A stretch of DNA of 64,000 bases from Paenibacillus sp. FSL H7-0331. Its GTDB lineage: Bacteria; Bacillota; Bacilli; Paenibacillales; NBRC-103111. Of this stretch, positions 44,715 to 54,120 are shown piece after piece (position 1 is the first letter of the stretch; each line of letters starts with the position of its first letter). The position numbers were made by a program, and so were the translations under genes. The notes under the pieces are model-generated. The model saw only the letters and a list, made by a program, of their open reading frames with translations, was not told the origin of the DNA and searched no databases. The stretch lies in the NCBI RefSeq assembly GCF_001956045.1, contig NZ_MRTH01000034.1, forward strand, positions 28,468 to 92,467, written 5' to 3'.

Positions 44715-46148
44715 ATGAAGCAATACAATACGCGAGCCATCATGGCGTCGCTGCTCATCTGTGGCTTCGTCGGCATGTTCAGCGAGACGGCACTCAACAT
44801 CGCGATCAGTAATTTAATGGACGTGTTCCAAATTTCAGCCGCGACCGCTCAGTGGTTAACGACGGGGTTCCTGCTGACGTTAGGTATTTTGATGCCGATG
44901 ACGGGGCTGCTGCTGCAATGGTTTACAACAAGACAATTGTTCATCGCCTCACTCGCGAGTTCAATCATAGGCACGTTGATTGCGGCGATAGCCTTCAATT
45001 TCGAAATGTTAATGGTAGCTCGCGTTCTGCAAGCGGTTGGTATGGGCTTGTTAATTCCGCTCATGTTCAATACGATCCTTATCGTCTATCCGCCGGAGAA
45101 GCGTGGGGCTGCCATGGGCTTTGTCGGTCTCGTCATCATGTTCGCTCCAGCGACCGGCCCCACTGTGGCGGGTATCCTGATCGAATATTTAACATGGCAC
45201 TACATCTTCTGGCTCTCACTGCCGTTTTTGGTCATAGGTCTGTTGGTAGGGTTAAAGTATTTGGAAAATGTTACAGAACTTACGAAGCCCCGCATCGATC
45301 TATTATCCATCGTATTGTCCACGATCGGCTTTGGTGGCGTCGTGTTCGGTTTCAGTAAGGCAGGTGAAGGTGAGCAAGGCTGGACCAGCACAGTTGTGGT
45401 CGCATCGATTGTCATCGGGTTAGTCGCGCTCGCGTTGTTCGCGCTGCGGCAAATATTCATGCGCGAGCCGATGATGAACTTGCGTGTTTTCAAGTACCCG
45501 ATGTTCATCGTGGGGCTACTTATGGTATTGTCATGTATGATGATCATTTTGTCTACCATGATTATTCTGCCGATGTATCTGCAGAATGGCATGAAACTGT
45601 CCGCGTTCGCTGCTGGGCTCATGTTGCTGCCCGGCAGTGCGCTGAACGGAATCCTGTCACCACAAATGGGACGCTTGTTCGACAAGTATGGACCAAAGTG
45701 GCTCGTCATTCCTGGACTTTTCATCGTCGCAGCTATGTTGTGGTTTTTCTCCAGTATTACCTTGGCTTCTTCGATCACCTTGATCGTCGCCTTGCATATC
45801 GGTCTAATGGTCGGTATTTCCATGGTTTGGATGCCAGCGCAGACCAACGGCCTGAACCAGTTGCCACCAGAGTTGTATCCGCACGGCACAGCGGTCATGA
45901 ACACGCTGCAGCAGGTCGCAGGTGCGATCGGCACGGCGGTAGCAATAAGCATCCTTACAAAAGGTATGGAAAAGTACTTGCACAACTCCCCCGCGCCGAA
46001 AGAGCTGACCGAAATGGCGAATGCGATGACATTCGGCTCGCAGAATGTGTTCTTTTTCGCGATGATCGTGACGATTATCGGTCTGGCCATAGCGTTCTCT
46101 ATCCGCCGCGTCGTTGTCAACCGTGCGGCGATGAGTCCTATGCATTAA
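44715..46148 (+). CDS. MFS transporter, DHA2 family (EmrB/QacA type) drug exporter
   Basis: A 477-residue protein with about fourteen helices. The branch is shown by TALNIAISNLMDVFQISAAT in the first loop region and by FAPATGPTVAGILIEYLTWH, the motif C antiporter sequence. ATG 44715 is assumed; a GTG at 44703 is closer to GGAGAGG and equally possible. A strong promoter with an operator lies upstream and a terminator downstream, so it is a single-gene unit. Substrate unknown. Confidence 0.9.
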   Translation: MKQYNTRAIMASLLICGFVGMFSETALNIAISNLMDVFQISAATAQWLTTGFLLTLGILMPMTGLLLQWFTTRQLFIASLASSIIGTLIAAIAFNFEMLMVARVLQAVGMGLLIPLMFNTILIVYPPEKRGAAMGFVGLVIMFAPATGPTVAGILIEYLTWHYIFWLSLPFLVIGLLVGLKYLENVTELTKPRIDLLSIVLSTIGFGGVVFGFSKAGEGEQGWTSTVVVASIVIGLVALALFALRQIFMREPMMNLRVFKYPMFIVGLLMVLSCMMIILSTMIILPMYLQNGMKLSAFAAGLMLLPGSALNGILSPQMGRLFDKYGPKWLVIPGLFIVAAMLWFFSSITLASSITLIVALHIGLMVGISMVWMPAQTNGLNQLPPELYPHGTAVMNTLQQVAGAIGTAVAISILTKGMEKYLHNSPAPKELTEMANAMTFGSQNVFFFAMIVTIIGLAIAFSIRRVVVNRAAMSPMH

Positions 46149-46154
46149 TTTTCC

Positions 46155-46182
46155 AAAAGGGAGCCCGCGGGCTCCTTTTTTT
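46155..46182 (+). terminator. Terminator after the DHA2 exporter
   Basis: AAGGGAGCCC pairs with GGGCTCCTTT across CG, followed by TTTT. Confidence 0.9.
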
Positions 46183-46193
46183 GCGTGCGTAAG

Positions 46194-46352
46194 GTTCAGG
46201 CTCTAATTTCTCGCATTGAGAATGAACTGGGAAGACTGGACATCCTGGTCAACGATGTGTGGAGGGCTGAATATTTGGCACATTGGAACGTACCTGTTAT
46301 GGTTTTTGTGATCTTGACAGCTCACAGCCTGACTGCTGGCGGTATCTCGTAA
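46194..46352 (+). pseudogene. Internal fragment of an SDR-family oxidoreductase
   Basis: The frame reads VQALISRIENELGRLDILVN, DVWRAEYLAHWNVP and stops soon after. This matches the middle of SDR proteins (GRLDILVND). No start, cofactor motif or YxxxK follows, so it is a remnant. Confidence 0.65.
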
Positions 46353-46462
46353 GTGCAGGATGCAGGCAAACCTGCGAATGCTTCTGGGTACCGATAATAT
46401 TCAAAAAAATCGAATTCAGAGGTAGGCTCAAGGCAACGCCGTTGTACCATAAACTCTTCAGA

Positions 46463-46498
46463 AGACAAAAAATAAAGCTTGAATACTCAAGCTTTATT
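46463..46498 (-). terminator. Terminator of the minus-strand GH88/GH105 gene
   Basis: AATAAAGCTTGA and TCAAGCTTTATT form a perfect 12-bp stem. On the minus strand it is followed by TTTTTTG, 13 bases after the gene's stop. Confidence 0.85.
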
Positions 46499-46510
46499 GA
46501 AAATTCACTC

Positions 46511-47617
46511 TTACAGTTCAGTATGATACAGAGCTTCGGCCAACAGCACGATCACTAAAGCTTGTCCGTAGGCAGTCGGCGCGAAGACGATCTTTTTATA
46601 GTCTTCCTTATGCTGACAGACCGGAGTTCCCCCTGAGACGTGTAACACTGTACCGTCTTCGGAGATGTTCTCCAGCACCGCGGCAATCGCTTTACGGCAT
46701 GTTGCTAGGTAGCTGGAATCCAATAAGCCAAGGCGGATCCCCTTGAGGATGCCTGCAGTAATCGCAGCAGAGCCCGATACCTCTGTATAGCTGTCCTTAT
46801 CGTCAAGCAGAGTGTGCCAAAGTCCGTTCGCATGCTGCAATTCAACCAATTTATCTACTTGGGCCTTATACGTGCCGAATATAAGGTCACGGGACTCCTC
46901 CGTTATGGACTCCTGCATAATTTCCAAAAACTCAGGGGCGGCCAATGTAAACCAACTATTTCCCCGGCACCAATGCGCTGCGCTGAAATTGTTTTGATGA
47001 TTGAAATCGTAGCCATGGAAGAACAAAGAATTCCCGGGATTAAAGATATGTTTGATATGAGTTGCAAATTGGTAGGTCGCCTCGTTCATCCAACCCGGAT
47101 TATTATATTTTTTGCCCATTTTGGCGGTGAACAACACAACCATAAACAAAGTGTCGATCCAAATTTCTTGATCGTGCAGGTTTAGCTCGAACTTCGAAGT
47201 ATTTCCGGAGGTTACATGCTGAATCCCATTCTCCTTCGTCCGCGGACACTCATTTTCAACCCATTGCATCCATTCCAAAGCAAGCTTCTCCACGCTGGGC
47301 AGGTCCATCAGGGTAAGTAAAGGTGCTGTTGTATTAACATTTTTGAGGGGCAGCCCACGCTCGATCTGTTCGTTGGACCACTTCACAAAGAAGTCCTGAT
47401 ACCCGTCAAAGCCCTCTTGATTCGTGAGTTTATTTAAGCCGTACAAGCCGATGCCCTGCGGCCAGTCCCATTCGTCCATTCCAAAATCGCGGGGAAAGTA
47501 CCCCAAGGCTTTACCATCGGCAGCCAATTCCTTTAAATGGCTTTCGTTGTCGGGTCTTTTTAAATGTAACAGCTGATTAATGACTTTTTTTAATTCGTGT
47601 TGGATGGTATCCTGCAT
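46511..47617 (-). CDS. Glycoside hydrolase family 88/105-like unsaturated uronyl hydrolase
   Basis: A 368-residue alpha/alpha-barrel protein. Landmarks are EWDWPQGIGLYGL, EIWIDTLFM with the putative catalytic Asp155, AAHWCRGNSWF and DSYTEVSGSAAITAGILKG. The family removes unsaturated rhamnogalacturonyl or glucuronyl residues from oligosaccharides made by polysaccharide lyases. There is no signal peptide, so it works on imported products. AAGGAGC precedes the ATG. It is a single gene far from a transporter, unlike the paralogue at 60972. The divergence from canonical WLDGLFM may mean another substrate. Confidence 0.87.
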   Translation of the reverse strand: MQDTIQHELKKVINQLLHLKRPDNESHLKELAADGKALGYFPRDFGMDEWDWPQGIGLYGLNKLTNQEGFDGYQDFFVKWSNEQIERGLPLKNVNTTAPLLTLMDLPSVEKLALEWMQWVENECPRTKENGIQHVTSGNTSKFELNLHDQEIWIDTLFMVVLFTAKMGKKYNNPGWMNEATYQFATHIKHIFNPGNSLFFHGYDFNHQNNFSAAHWCRGNSWFTLAAPEFLEIMQESITEESRDLIFGTYKAQVDKLVELQHANGLWHTLLDDKDSYTEVSGSAAITAGILKGIRLGLLDSSYLATCRKAIAAVLENISEDGTVLHVSGGTPVCQHKEDYKKIVFAPTAYGQALVIVLLAEALYHTEL

Positions 47618-48214
47618 GGCAGTTGCTCCTTTTTGTTTATGTTTGTTTCATGGTGAATCATGAATCTAGAAAAGCGCTTAACCAAATATAAAACAATATA
47701 AAGACAGAACTTACTTGCCATTGTACCTTCTTTTCTCTTTCTGAGCAACGAAAAAAGAAAAAAGTAATCGGATTCATGATTTTATCGGGTTCTGATGCTG
47801 AACATGGAACAGGGGATATACATATTTCATACACCAACCGATGTGCGGTGCGATCCCAGCGATGACAAGGCAATGGAAGATTTTTTTGCATGAACAGATG
47901 CGGACCGCTCGCATCGTTGGGAGTTTTGCCAAATAGTTAGCAATGACGCGGACGACGATAATCTAGTATACTAAGTCTCGTAGCAAGCGACACAACAGAC
48001 GGCGGCGCGAATGAGCGCCTAGCAAGCAGACGATTCGTTCTGAAAGAATGATATTGTGTGTTTTGGATAAACCGACTGGTGTATCGCTATTTTGCGTGCA
48101 CTGGCGGTTTTATACGACAGGAAGCAACGGGCTCATACACTCAACCACACAAACACTTTTCGAAGACGACCCAGTTCACACAGGGGACCAAAAACCTAGG
48201 AGGTCATTCAACAT
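47618..48214. other. Gene-free region between the GH88/GH105 gene and the S-layer-like gene
   Basis: No gene is supported. An extended -10-like TAGTATACT lies at 47964-47972 and could start a leader of about 240 bases for the S-layer-like gene. AATCATGAATC (47656-47666) and its inverse GATTCATGATT (47771-47781) lie 105 bases apart. Confidence 0.4.
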
Positions 48215-51200
48215 ATGAAAAAAACTTTGTCAACGATTCTTTCTTTGGCCATAGCGTTCTCGATGTTCTCCTCCTCTGCATTAGCAGCGACAACGACAAC
48301 AAAGGCAAAATCATCCAAAGATTTTACGGACCTCATGAACCTGGACAACGTAACGAAAGAGAAATATGATGAATTGATCGCCACTAGCGTGTTTGACGGT
48401 ATTGCAGAAGGCACATTTGGCTTGAAAGAAAACATGAACCGCGCTCAATTCGCGAAGGTGGCTGCGCTCATCTTCGGCTTGCCGGTCGATATGACATTGA
48501 CGACCTCAAGCTTCTCCGATGTGAGTGGCGGTGACCCGGCCAATGGCTACGCAATGCCTTATATAGAAGCGATCGTCAAAGCGGGCATTACCGACGGAGT
48601 CGCTGAAGGCAAATACGATCCAACCGGGCAAGTAACAAAAGAACAACTGGCAGCTTTCCTGCTTCGCGGTCTTGGTCTTGAGGAAAATGCGCAGAATATA
48701 ACAGCCATACAGGATGCTTCCGTCTCCGATTGGGCGAAAGGCTACGTGGCACTTGCGCTAGACCGCGGATTGATGAGCAATAGCATCAACGGCACGTTCG
48801 GCGGTACGACAGCAGCAAGCCGCGAGTTGCTCGCGATGGCTTCCTATGAATCGAAATATCAGATTAAATCGGTATTTAGTGGTAAATACGCGATTGCTTC
48901 GATGAAAGCTACCGATGCGAACGTACTGTCCATTCGGCTTAACGGCGTAGTCGCTGATACCTCTGCCGTTACCTTTGCGCTGACGAAAAACGGCTTGCCG
49001 GTAGCCGATGGCTACACGACATCCTGGAGCGCGGATAAGTCTACCGCAATGCTAACCTTTGATACTAAATTTGATGATGCTTCCTGGACCGCGACACTCG
49101 GCGGATTGAGCAGTATCGACGAAGCTGGCCAAACGGCGAAGGCGACAACAGTGAAAGAGAAAATAGCGAAGATCGAACTGGTGACCACATCTGATACCTT
49201 GCCTAATAACCCATCGGCGAAGCTGCGTATTGACTTCAAGGCAACAAACCAATACGGTAAGCAATCGTCGGTATCAGCTAGCGAATTTGACCTGCATGCC
49301 AGCCTCGGATCAGTAACGCCAATTGGCGGCGAGCAGGCGTTCTACCTGACCCTGCCGTCTACGCTGAACCGCGATGACCGCTTGTCACTGACCGTCATTC
49401 ACCAGGACAGCGGCACACAAGCGAACAAAGTGTTCACCATTGGCGATGCGCGTATCGTGTCCAAGGTTGAGCTGGGTGACCTTCTTGGCACGTCCGGTAG
49501 TGTAATAAGCTCCATCGAATCGAACAGCTACGCTTATCTTGACCTGAAAGTCTACGATCAATACGGTCTGCGCGTGGATGCGTTGGACGAGTTGAACAAG
49601 GGCGTCACCGTTACCTTCTCTGACTCCGATTTGGACAAAGGTAACGAGGGAGAATCCGGTGCGTTCGTCGACAACGCTGTGGGTGATGATGCGGCTGACC
49701 TGAAGCTGCGTGCGATTAGCGACAAAGTGAAGGACGTAGTCGTGACCGTATTCGCGAATGGGTCCGGCGAATCCGTCACAAAAACCGTTCCCATCATAGC
49801 GACGAACGTACCTAGCTCCGTTCAATTTGGAACATACTCTTACACACTGGCTAAAGGTGACGCGCCAAGTGGCGATGAGAGCCTTGATGCCAAGTTATAC
49901 TTGCCACTGATCGTAAAGGACGACCAAGGCAACACGCTATCGGCGCAGGACATTTATGACAATCGTGATAAATTTACGATATATTCCAGCGGTGGCGTAA
50001 CACTTGCTGATCAGCCGATCTCGAACTCCGGCAGCAATAAGGGCAAGATTGCAATCGCTGGTGTCAACACAAAAGGCAGCTCGATCATTACGGTGCAGTT
50101 GAAGGACAACCCGCAGGTTCAAACGCAATTGAAGGTGAATGTGAATGACGAGCGCAAAGCCGATACAATTATGTTTTCCCAAGCACCGGCAAAATATATG
50201 ACTGCCGGCACTGACAATGAAATGAAAATAAAGTTGTACGACCAATACGGCAGTGAGCTGAAATACGATGCGAACGGTCAATATCTTGTGCGTTACTCGC
50301 TGACGGCGAGTGGTGGAGATGAAGCCAGCCTGGCTGCAACCAGCTTGTCTAGTGCGCAGCGTGTGGACGAAAGCGACGCGACATCCGCTCGTAAGTATGT
50401 GCTGCAGCCGACGAAGATCGGACAAGCGGTTACGCGGGATTTCCATTTGGCAGCTGACAGCTCAGACACATCGAATGACTCCATCTACGACAAATCGTTC
50501 AAATTTTACACGGCAGCAGATGCGAAAGCGGCCAACTACACGTACAAAGCGACGCTGTACAAGCAGGACAGCACGGGTACGGTGACGATTAATGGCAACT
50601 CTTATGTTGAAGTGAACAACTTGTCCACGACGATGGAAGTGCTCGATCCTTCGAATGTGAACACGAACCTGACGTACGAAGCGTACCTGGATAAATCGAT
50701 AGATAACACCATGCTGGCCGCGGACGACTTCATGTCGGTCGGAACCGGTGCGCAAGGGGCAAGCACTATGTACGATACGTACAAGCCATTCACCAAAGAA
50801 GTGAAAATTCGTGCGACCAAAGACAAAGGTGACGAAGTCAAAGTCTCATCCAATATCGTGTCACTGACATCGAGTGATCCGCAAGTAGCGGACGTTGCAA
50901 GCAAATCGAAGGATAAAGACAGCACTCACTACATTGCAGGCGGCAAGGAAGGCCAAGCAGCCGTGACCGTTATGTTCTATGATGGCAAGAAAAATATGCA
51001 AACTTCATCATTGAAAGTAAGTACGAAGAAAGAAGCGCCAGCCGTAAGCAGCTTGAAGCTGAAGAAAACAGGCAAATCCGTGTCCATGGCCGATCTGCAA
51101 GCCGGCTTGTATCTGTGGGACGCGAAGCTCGGTGAGAAACTGACGGCACTTGATCAATATGGTGACGAAATCGTCGGCGAGAACGCACCGGGAACGATGA

Positions 51201-51448
51201 ATGAAGAAGGCCAAGCGAACGACAATATGCTTGTACGATCAAAAGGGGTCGGCTACAACGGCAACGAATTGCTTAAACTTAGCTTCTACGTATCCGATAT
51301 TAGCGGCGCCAACCCAGATGCAGTAAGCGTGGATGAAAACACTGGCTTCATCCAATATACAGGCGCGGCTGACGATGTGACGAGCTTCAAAGTCAACGTC
51401 ATTGCACCAAGTGGCGAACAAGCATCTTTTGATGTTGATGTGAAGTAA
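48215..51448 (+). CDS. SLH-domain S-layer-like protein
   Basis: A 1077-residue secreted protein. The signal peptide is residues 1-24 (cleavage at ALA-ATT). Residues 45-215 form three SLH modules (RAQFAKVAALIFGLP and TKEQLAAFLLRGLGL are typical), which anchor to pyruvylated secondary cell-wall polymer. The rest is a series of bacterial Ig-like modules, each marked by DQYG or NQYG (for example KVYDQYGLRVD, KLYDQYGSELK). An excellent CTAGGAGGT site precedes ATG 48215. The composition (Lys, Asp, Ser, Thr, Ala rich) suits a major surface protein. Confidence 0.92.
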   Translation: MKKTLSTILSLAIAFSMFSSSALAATTTTKAKSSKDFTDLMNLDNVTKEKYDELIATSVFDGIAEGTFGLKENMNRAQFAKVAALIFGLPVDMTLTTSSFSDVSGGDPANGYAMPYIEAIVKAGITDGVAEGKYDPTGQVTKEQLAAFLLRGLGLEENAQNITAIQDASVSDWAKGYVALALDRGLMSNSINGTFGGTTAASRELLAMASYESKYQIKSVFSGKYAIASMKATDANVLSIRLNGVVADTSAVTFALTKNGLPVADGYTTSWSADKSTAMLTFDTKFDDASWTATLGGLSSIDEAGQTAKATTVKEKIAKIELVTTSDTLPNNPSAKLRIDFKATNQYGKQSSVSASEFDLHASLGSVTPIGGEQAFYLTLPSTLNRDDRLSLTVIHQDSGTQANKVFTIGDARIVSKVELGDLLGTSGSVISSIESNSYAYLDLKVYDQYGLRVDALDELNKGVTVTFSDSDLDKGNEGESGAFVDNAVGDDAADLKLRAISDKVKDVVVTVFANGSGESVTKTVPIIATNVPSSVQFGTYSYTLAKGDAPSGDESLDAKLYLPLIVKDDQGNTLSAQDIYDNRDKFTIYSSGGVTLADQPISNSGSNKGKIAIAGVNTKGSSIITVQLKDNPQVQTQLKVNVNDERKADTIMFSQAPAKYMTAGTDNEMKIKLYDQYGSELKYDANGQYLVRYSLTASGGDEASLAATSLSSAQRVDESDATSARKYVLQPTKIGQAVTRDFHLAADSSDTSNDSIYDKSFKFYTAADAKAANYTYKATLYKQDSTGTVTINGNSYVEVNNLSTTMEVLDPSNVNTNLTYEAYLDKSIDNTMLAADDFMSVGTGAQGASTMYDTYKPFTKEVKIRATKDKGDEVKVSSNIVSLTSSDPQVADVASKSKDKDSTHYIAGGKEGQAAVTVMFYDGKKNMQTSSLKVSTKKEAPAVSSLKLKKTGKSVSMADLQAGLYLWDAKLGEKLTALDQYGDEIVGENAPGTMNEEGQANDNMLVRSKGVGYNGNELLKLSFYVSDISGANPDAVSVDENTGFIQYTGAADDVTSFKVNVIAPSGEQASFDVDVK

Positions 51449-51487
51449 GCAGCTATCACTTCGCTATAAACAAGCTAGGCGTTCAAG

Positions 51488-51525
51488 GAAAACCCTTGGT
51501 TGGCAAATGCCGATCGGGGGTTTTC
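51488..51525 (+). terminator. Terminator after the S-layer-like gene
   Basis: GAAAACCC pairs with GGGTTTTC; the 22-base loop contains a smaller TTGGC/GCCGA stem. Confidence 0.6.
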
Positions 51526-51627
51526 GCCATATAATTTTGATTCCTCCATATTATTTAGGTTACAATCCATACATTCTGGACGGACAATGCATATCATTAC
51601 ATTGTAAGCAAAAAGGAGGGATAATCG

Positions 51628-51726
51628 ATGAGCTGTGTTGGTATTGGAAACAGAACTTCCACTGCAGAAATTTTGGTTCTTTACATTTTGTTGGTGATCG
51701 TGTTGTCGGTTGGTTTCTTTATTTAA
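51628..51726 (+). CDS. YjcZ-type small membrane protein, 32 residues
   Basis: ATG 51628 lies seven bases after AAGGAGGG. The peptide starts MSCVGIGNRTSTAEIL and continues VLYILLVIVLSVGFFI to the stop, which is one hydrophobic helix after a short polar head. This is the pattern of the YjcZ family of tiny sporulation-associated membrane proteins (SGVGYG head, FVLLFILLVI tail). It is a single-gene unit with its own terminator. Confidence 0.7.
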   Translation: MSCVGIGNRTSTAEILVLYILLVIVLSVGFFI

Positions 51727-51745
51727 TTGAAAAGTGAGAATAAAT

Positions 51746-51784
51746 AAAGAACAATAGCCTAATTCTTCTAGGCTATTGTTCTTT
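51746..51784. terminator. Bidirectional terminator between the YjcZ-type gene and the methyltransferase
   Basis: AAAGAACAATAGCCTA pairs with TAGGCTATTGTTCTTT around ATTCTTC, with T-runs on both strands. It serves the two converging genes. Confidence 0.88.
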
Positions 51785-51792
51785 ATTTTAAT

Positions 51793-52512
51793 TTATTTAG
51801 TTCCAATAATAAGAATAAATCCGATGTATTCTCGAAATCTGTCCATTATATCGTTGTACTTACTTGTTACTTCCCAAATTTGGATGTCAAGAAACGAACT
51901 AACATCAATTTGTTGATATGGGTCTGGGTGCTCAAAAAGATCCTCACTGGTTTCAGGAAACAAGAATGGTCCCTCTATCTGTGATCGATTAAATCCTATT
52001 GTTTTTACTAATGTTGACCAAACATTAATGTCCCATAGCTTCTCAATGTGATAAAAGGTTGTAATTTCTTCGCTGACTTCCATAGGCATTGGATTGCGTA
52101 ACATCATTTCTCTGTCAAAAAGTTTGCCTCCAGAACGCAAAACCCTATAATATTCCGATAATGCCTTATCAGTATCCGTGAATATGGATACAGATTCAAC
52201 AAGAATCACATCAAATGATTCGTTAGGAAAAGGAAGTGAGCTTGCGTCTCCTTCCATAAATTGAATGGAAAGATTCTCTTTTTCTGCCCGTATTTTTGCT
52301 TTTGCGATCATATCTGGGCGAATATCTATACCTATTACATCATGACCCTTAGCAGCTACATAACAAGATGTTCTGCCTGTGCCACAACCAACTTCAAGGA
52401 TTCGAGAATTAGTTGGTAGAGGATATTGTTCAAGTTGCTTTAAAGTTGCTGCAAACCCTCCTGGATGAGCATTGCCAATACCTAATTTAGCCAGCATATC
52501 AAAATATTCCAT
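51793..52512 (-). CDS. Class I SAM-dependent methyltransferase
   Basis: A 239-residue protein with the SAM motif ILEVGCGTGRTSCYVA near residue 38, VIGIDIRPDM and then SFDVILVESVSIF. AAAGGA precedes the ATG at 52512. No neighbour explains the substrate; a nitroreductase remnant lies upstream on the other strand. Confidence 0.87.
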   Translation of the reverse strand: MEYFDMLAKLGIGNAHPGGFAATLKQLEQYPLPTNSRILEVGCGTGRTSCYVAAKGHDVIGIDIRPDMIAKAKIRAEKENLSIQFMEGDASSLPFPNESFDVILVESVSIFTDTDKALSEYYRVLRSGGKLFDREMMLRNPMPMEVSEEITTFYHIEKLWDINVWSTLVKTIGFNRSQIEGPFLFPETSEDLFEHPDPYQQIDVSSFLDIQIWEVTSKYNDIMDRFREYIGFILIIGTK

Positions 52513-52604
52513 GAGTATGAATTCCTTTCATTGCAGGTTTTATCTCATCATATGAAAGAAAACTAATTTTGCACCTTTGATCCAATTGACATACCTTAAT
52601 TTAA

Positions 52605-52885
52605 TGAAAGTTTTCTAAAGGAAATTCTTACGGAAGCTGCGCTCGCCCCGTCATCTCGAAGCGAAGAAGGAATCTGTTTTTATCGACAGTGGTCTCGTAT
52701 CCATGTAACTGGTGCTGTCTGCCCGTGCACATGGATACGAGACAATCCAGGGCCGGATTGCCGAAGCTTTTGGTCTAGAAGCTGATCGTTTCATAACTGT
52801 TATGTTGATCTCAATAGGCAAAGGAGCCAATGCTGGACAAGGATCAGTTCGACTACCGATCGATAAAGTTGCACAGTGGAAGTAA
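52605..52885 (+). pseudogene. Nitroreductase-family pseudogene with internal deletion and stop codon
   Basis: The start FLKEILTEAALAPSSRSE matches the N-terminal nitroreductase motif. Then the frame shifts, and about 100 residues are missing, to VFIDSGLVSM-stop-LVLSARAHGY and finally AEAFGLEADRFITVMLISIG with VRLPIDKVAQWK at the end, all nitroreductase C-terminal motifs. The in-frame TAA sits where most relatives have Gln. A perfect 15-bp inverted repeat (52692-52706 with 52729-52743) lies inside. Confidence 0.72.
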
Positions 52886-53135
52886 GGTTGTACGGGATTC
52901 ATGCAAAGATCCAGGTGGATTTCTCTTAGTCCAAGTTGGTCGGAGATAAAGAGGGACGTGTACCGGGCAATATGTATATAGAATGGGGCTCAATTCAAAT
53001 GGCTATCTGGAAACGTTAGTTATTGAGAAGTTTCGTTACTATCTTAAAAAGATCATGCCTCTGGATGGCTTCTTTATGCTTTATAATTAATCCTATACTT
53101 GATAGCTGAAAGGCAACAGAGAGGGTGTAGGAAAA
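52886..53135. promoter_or_regulatory. Putative promoter region of the third ABC transporter operon
   Basis: TATAAT lies at 53082-53087 without a good -35 box, so an activator is likely. CGTTAGT (53014) and CGTTACT (53034) are 20 bases apart upstream. This is not the same motif as in regions 1 and 3. No gene is seen in this stretch. Confidence 0.3.
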
Positions 53136-53201
53136 ATGGCTTTACCGGACAATGTATATTTCGAAAACCTGAAAAAGACCAAATTAAGCGAGGTGAATTA
53201 G
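53136..53201 (+). CDS. Possible 21-codon leader peptide before the permease gene
   Basis: ATG 53136 follows GAGGGTGTAGG and a 21-codon frame ends three bases before the permease ATG. The peptide starts MALPDNVYFENLKK. Translation could couple to the permease gene, whose ribosome site lies inside this frame. It could also be chance. Confidence 0.3.
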   Translation: MALPDNVYFENLKKTKLSEVN

Positions 53202-53204
53202 CAC

Positions 53205-54119
53205 ATGACAAAATTTGCAGCAGCGAACAAACAAAAGCAATGGCAGTCTTATTTACAAGGGTATCTGTTTATTTCACCATGGTTGCTGGGATTTTTTTTA
53301 CTTACGTTTTGGCCCATGCTGCAATCCCTCTATTTTTCGTTTACCGACTATTCCTTGCTGGAAGCTGAGAAATGGATCGGGACGGACAACTATCACAAAA
53401 TCCTGTTTGATGACTCGTCGTTTATTAACTCGATTAAAGCTACATTTATTTTCGTTCTGCTGGCCGTACCGATTAAGCTGGCAGGAGCTCTACTCATTGC
53501 CGTTGTTCTCAATATGAAGCTCAAAGGCATGTTCATTTACCGTACGGTCATTTATTTTCCTTCCTTGATCGGGTCAAGTGTCGCGGTTGCGATTCTGTGG
53601 AGTAACTTATTTGGTCGTGATGGCTTGATCAACCAGCTGCTGCTGACAGTTGGAATTGAAGGCATGAATTGGATCGGGATTCCCCAAACGGCGCTGTTGA
53701 CGCTGATCATTCTGGCGGTTTGGCAGTTCGGTTCCTCAATGGTTATTTTCCTGGCCGGCTTAAAGCAAATTCCTCATGAGCTTTATGAAGCGGCTGCTGT
53801 GGATGGCGCAGGCAAGGTTAGAAGCTTCTTCGCCGTCACACTGCCGATGTTGTCCCCGATTATTTTGTTTAATCTGGTCCTCCAGACGATTGGAGCTTTT
53901 CAAATGTTCACTCAGGCTTTTATTATTACACGCGGTGGACCATTGGAATCTACATATATGTACGCACTTTATTTATTCGAAAAGGCGTTTACCCGCTACC
54001 AAATGGGCTATGCTTCTGCTTTAGCCTGGATTTTGTTGTTAATTATTGGCGTAGTGACGGCTTTGATCTTCTTTTCATCCAAGCGCTGGGTTCATTACGA
54101 AACTGAAGGAGGGAAATAG
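53205..54119 (+). CDS. Sugar ABC transporter permease, MalF/UgpA type (COG1175)
   Basis: A 304-residue membrane subunit with about six segments. The branch is shown by YLFISPWLLGFFLLTFWPML at the N-terminus, and the EAA loop is YEAAAVDGAGKVRS near residue 195. GAGGTG precedes ATG 53205. It is a different transporter branch from the LplB-type importers in regions 1 and 3. It pairs with the next gene; the binding protein of the same system is encoded downstream of the two-component genes. Confidence 0.92.
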   Translation: MTKFAAANKQKQWQSYLQGYLFISPWLLGFFLLTFWPMLQSLYFSFTDYSLLEAEKWIGTDNYHKILFDDSSFINSIKATFIFVLLAVPIKLAGALLIAVVLNMKLKGMFIYRTVIYFPSLIGSSVAVAILWSNLFGRDGLINQLLLTVGIEGMNWIGIPQTALLTLIILAVWQFGSSMVIFLAGLKQIPHELYEAAAVDGAGKVRSFFAVTLPMLSPIILFNLVLQTIGAFQMFTQAFIITRGGPLESTYMYALYLFEKAFTRYQMGYASALAWILLLIIGVVTALIFFSSKRWVHYETEGGK

Positions 54120-54120
54120 G

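Noticed and set aside
45200..46120. Open frame of 306 codons on the minus strand inside the DHA2 exporter gene
   Set aside because: It lies wholly opposite a gene with clear family motifs, has no ribosome site and its translation is low in complexity. It is a shadow of the real gene.
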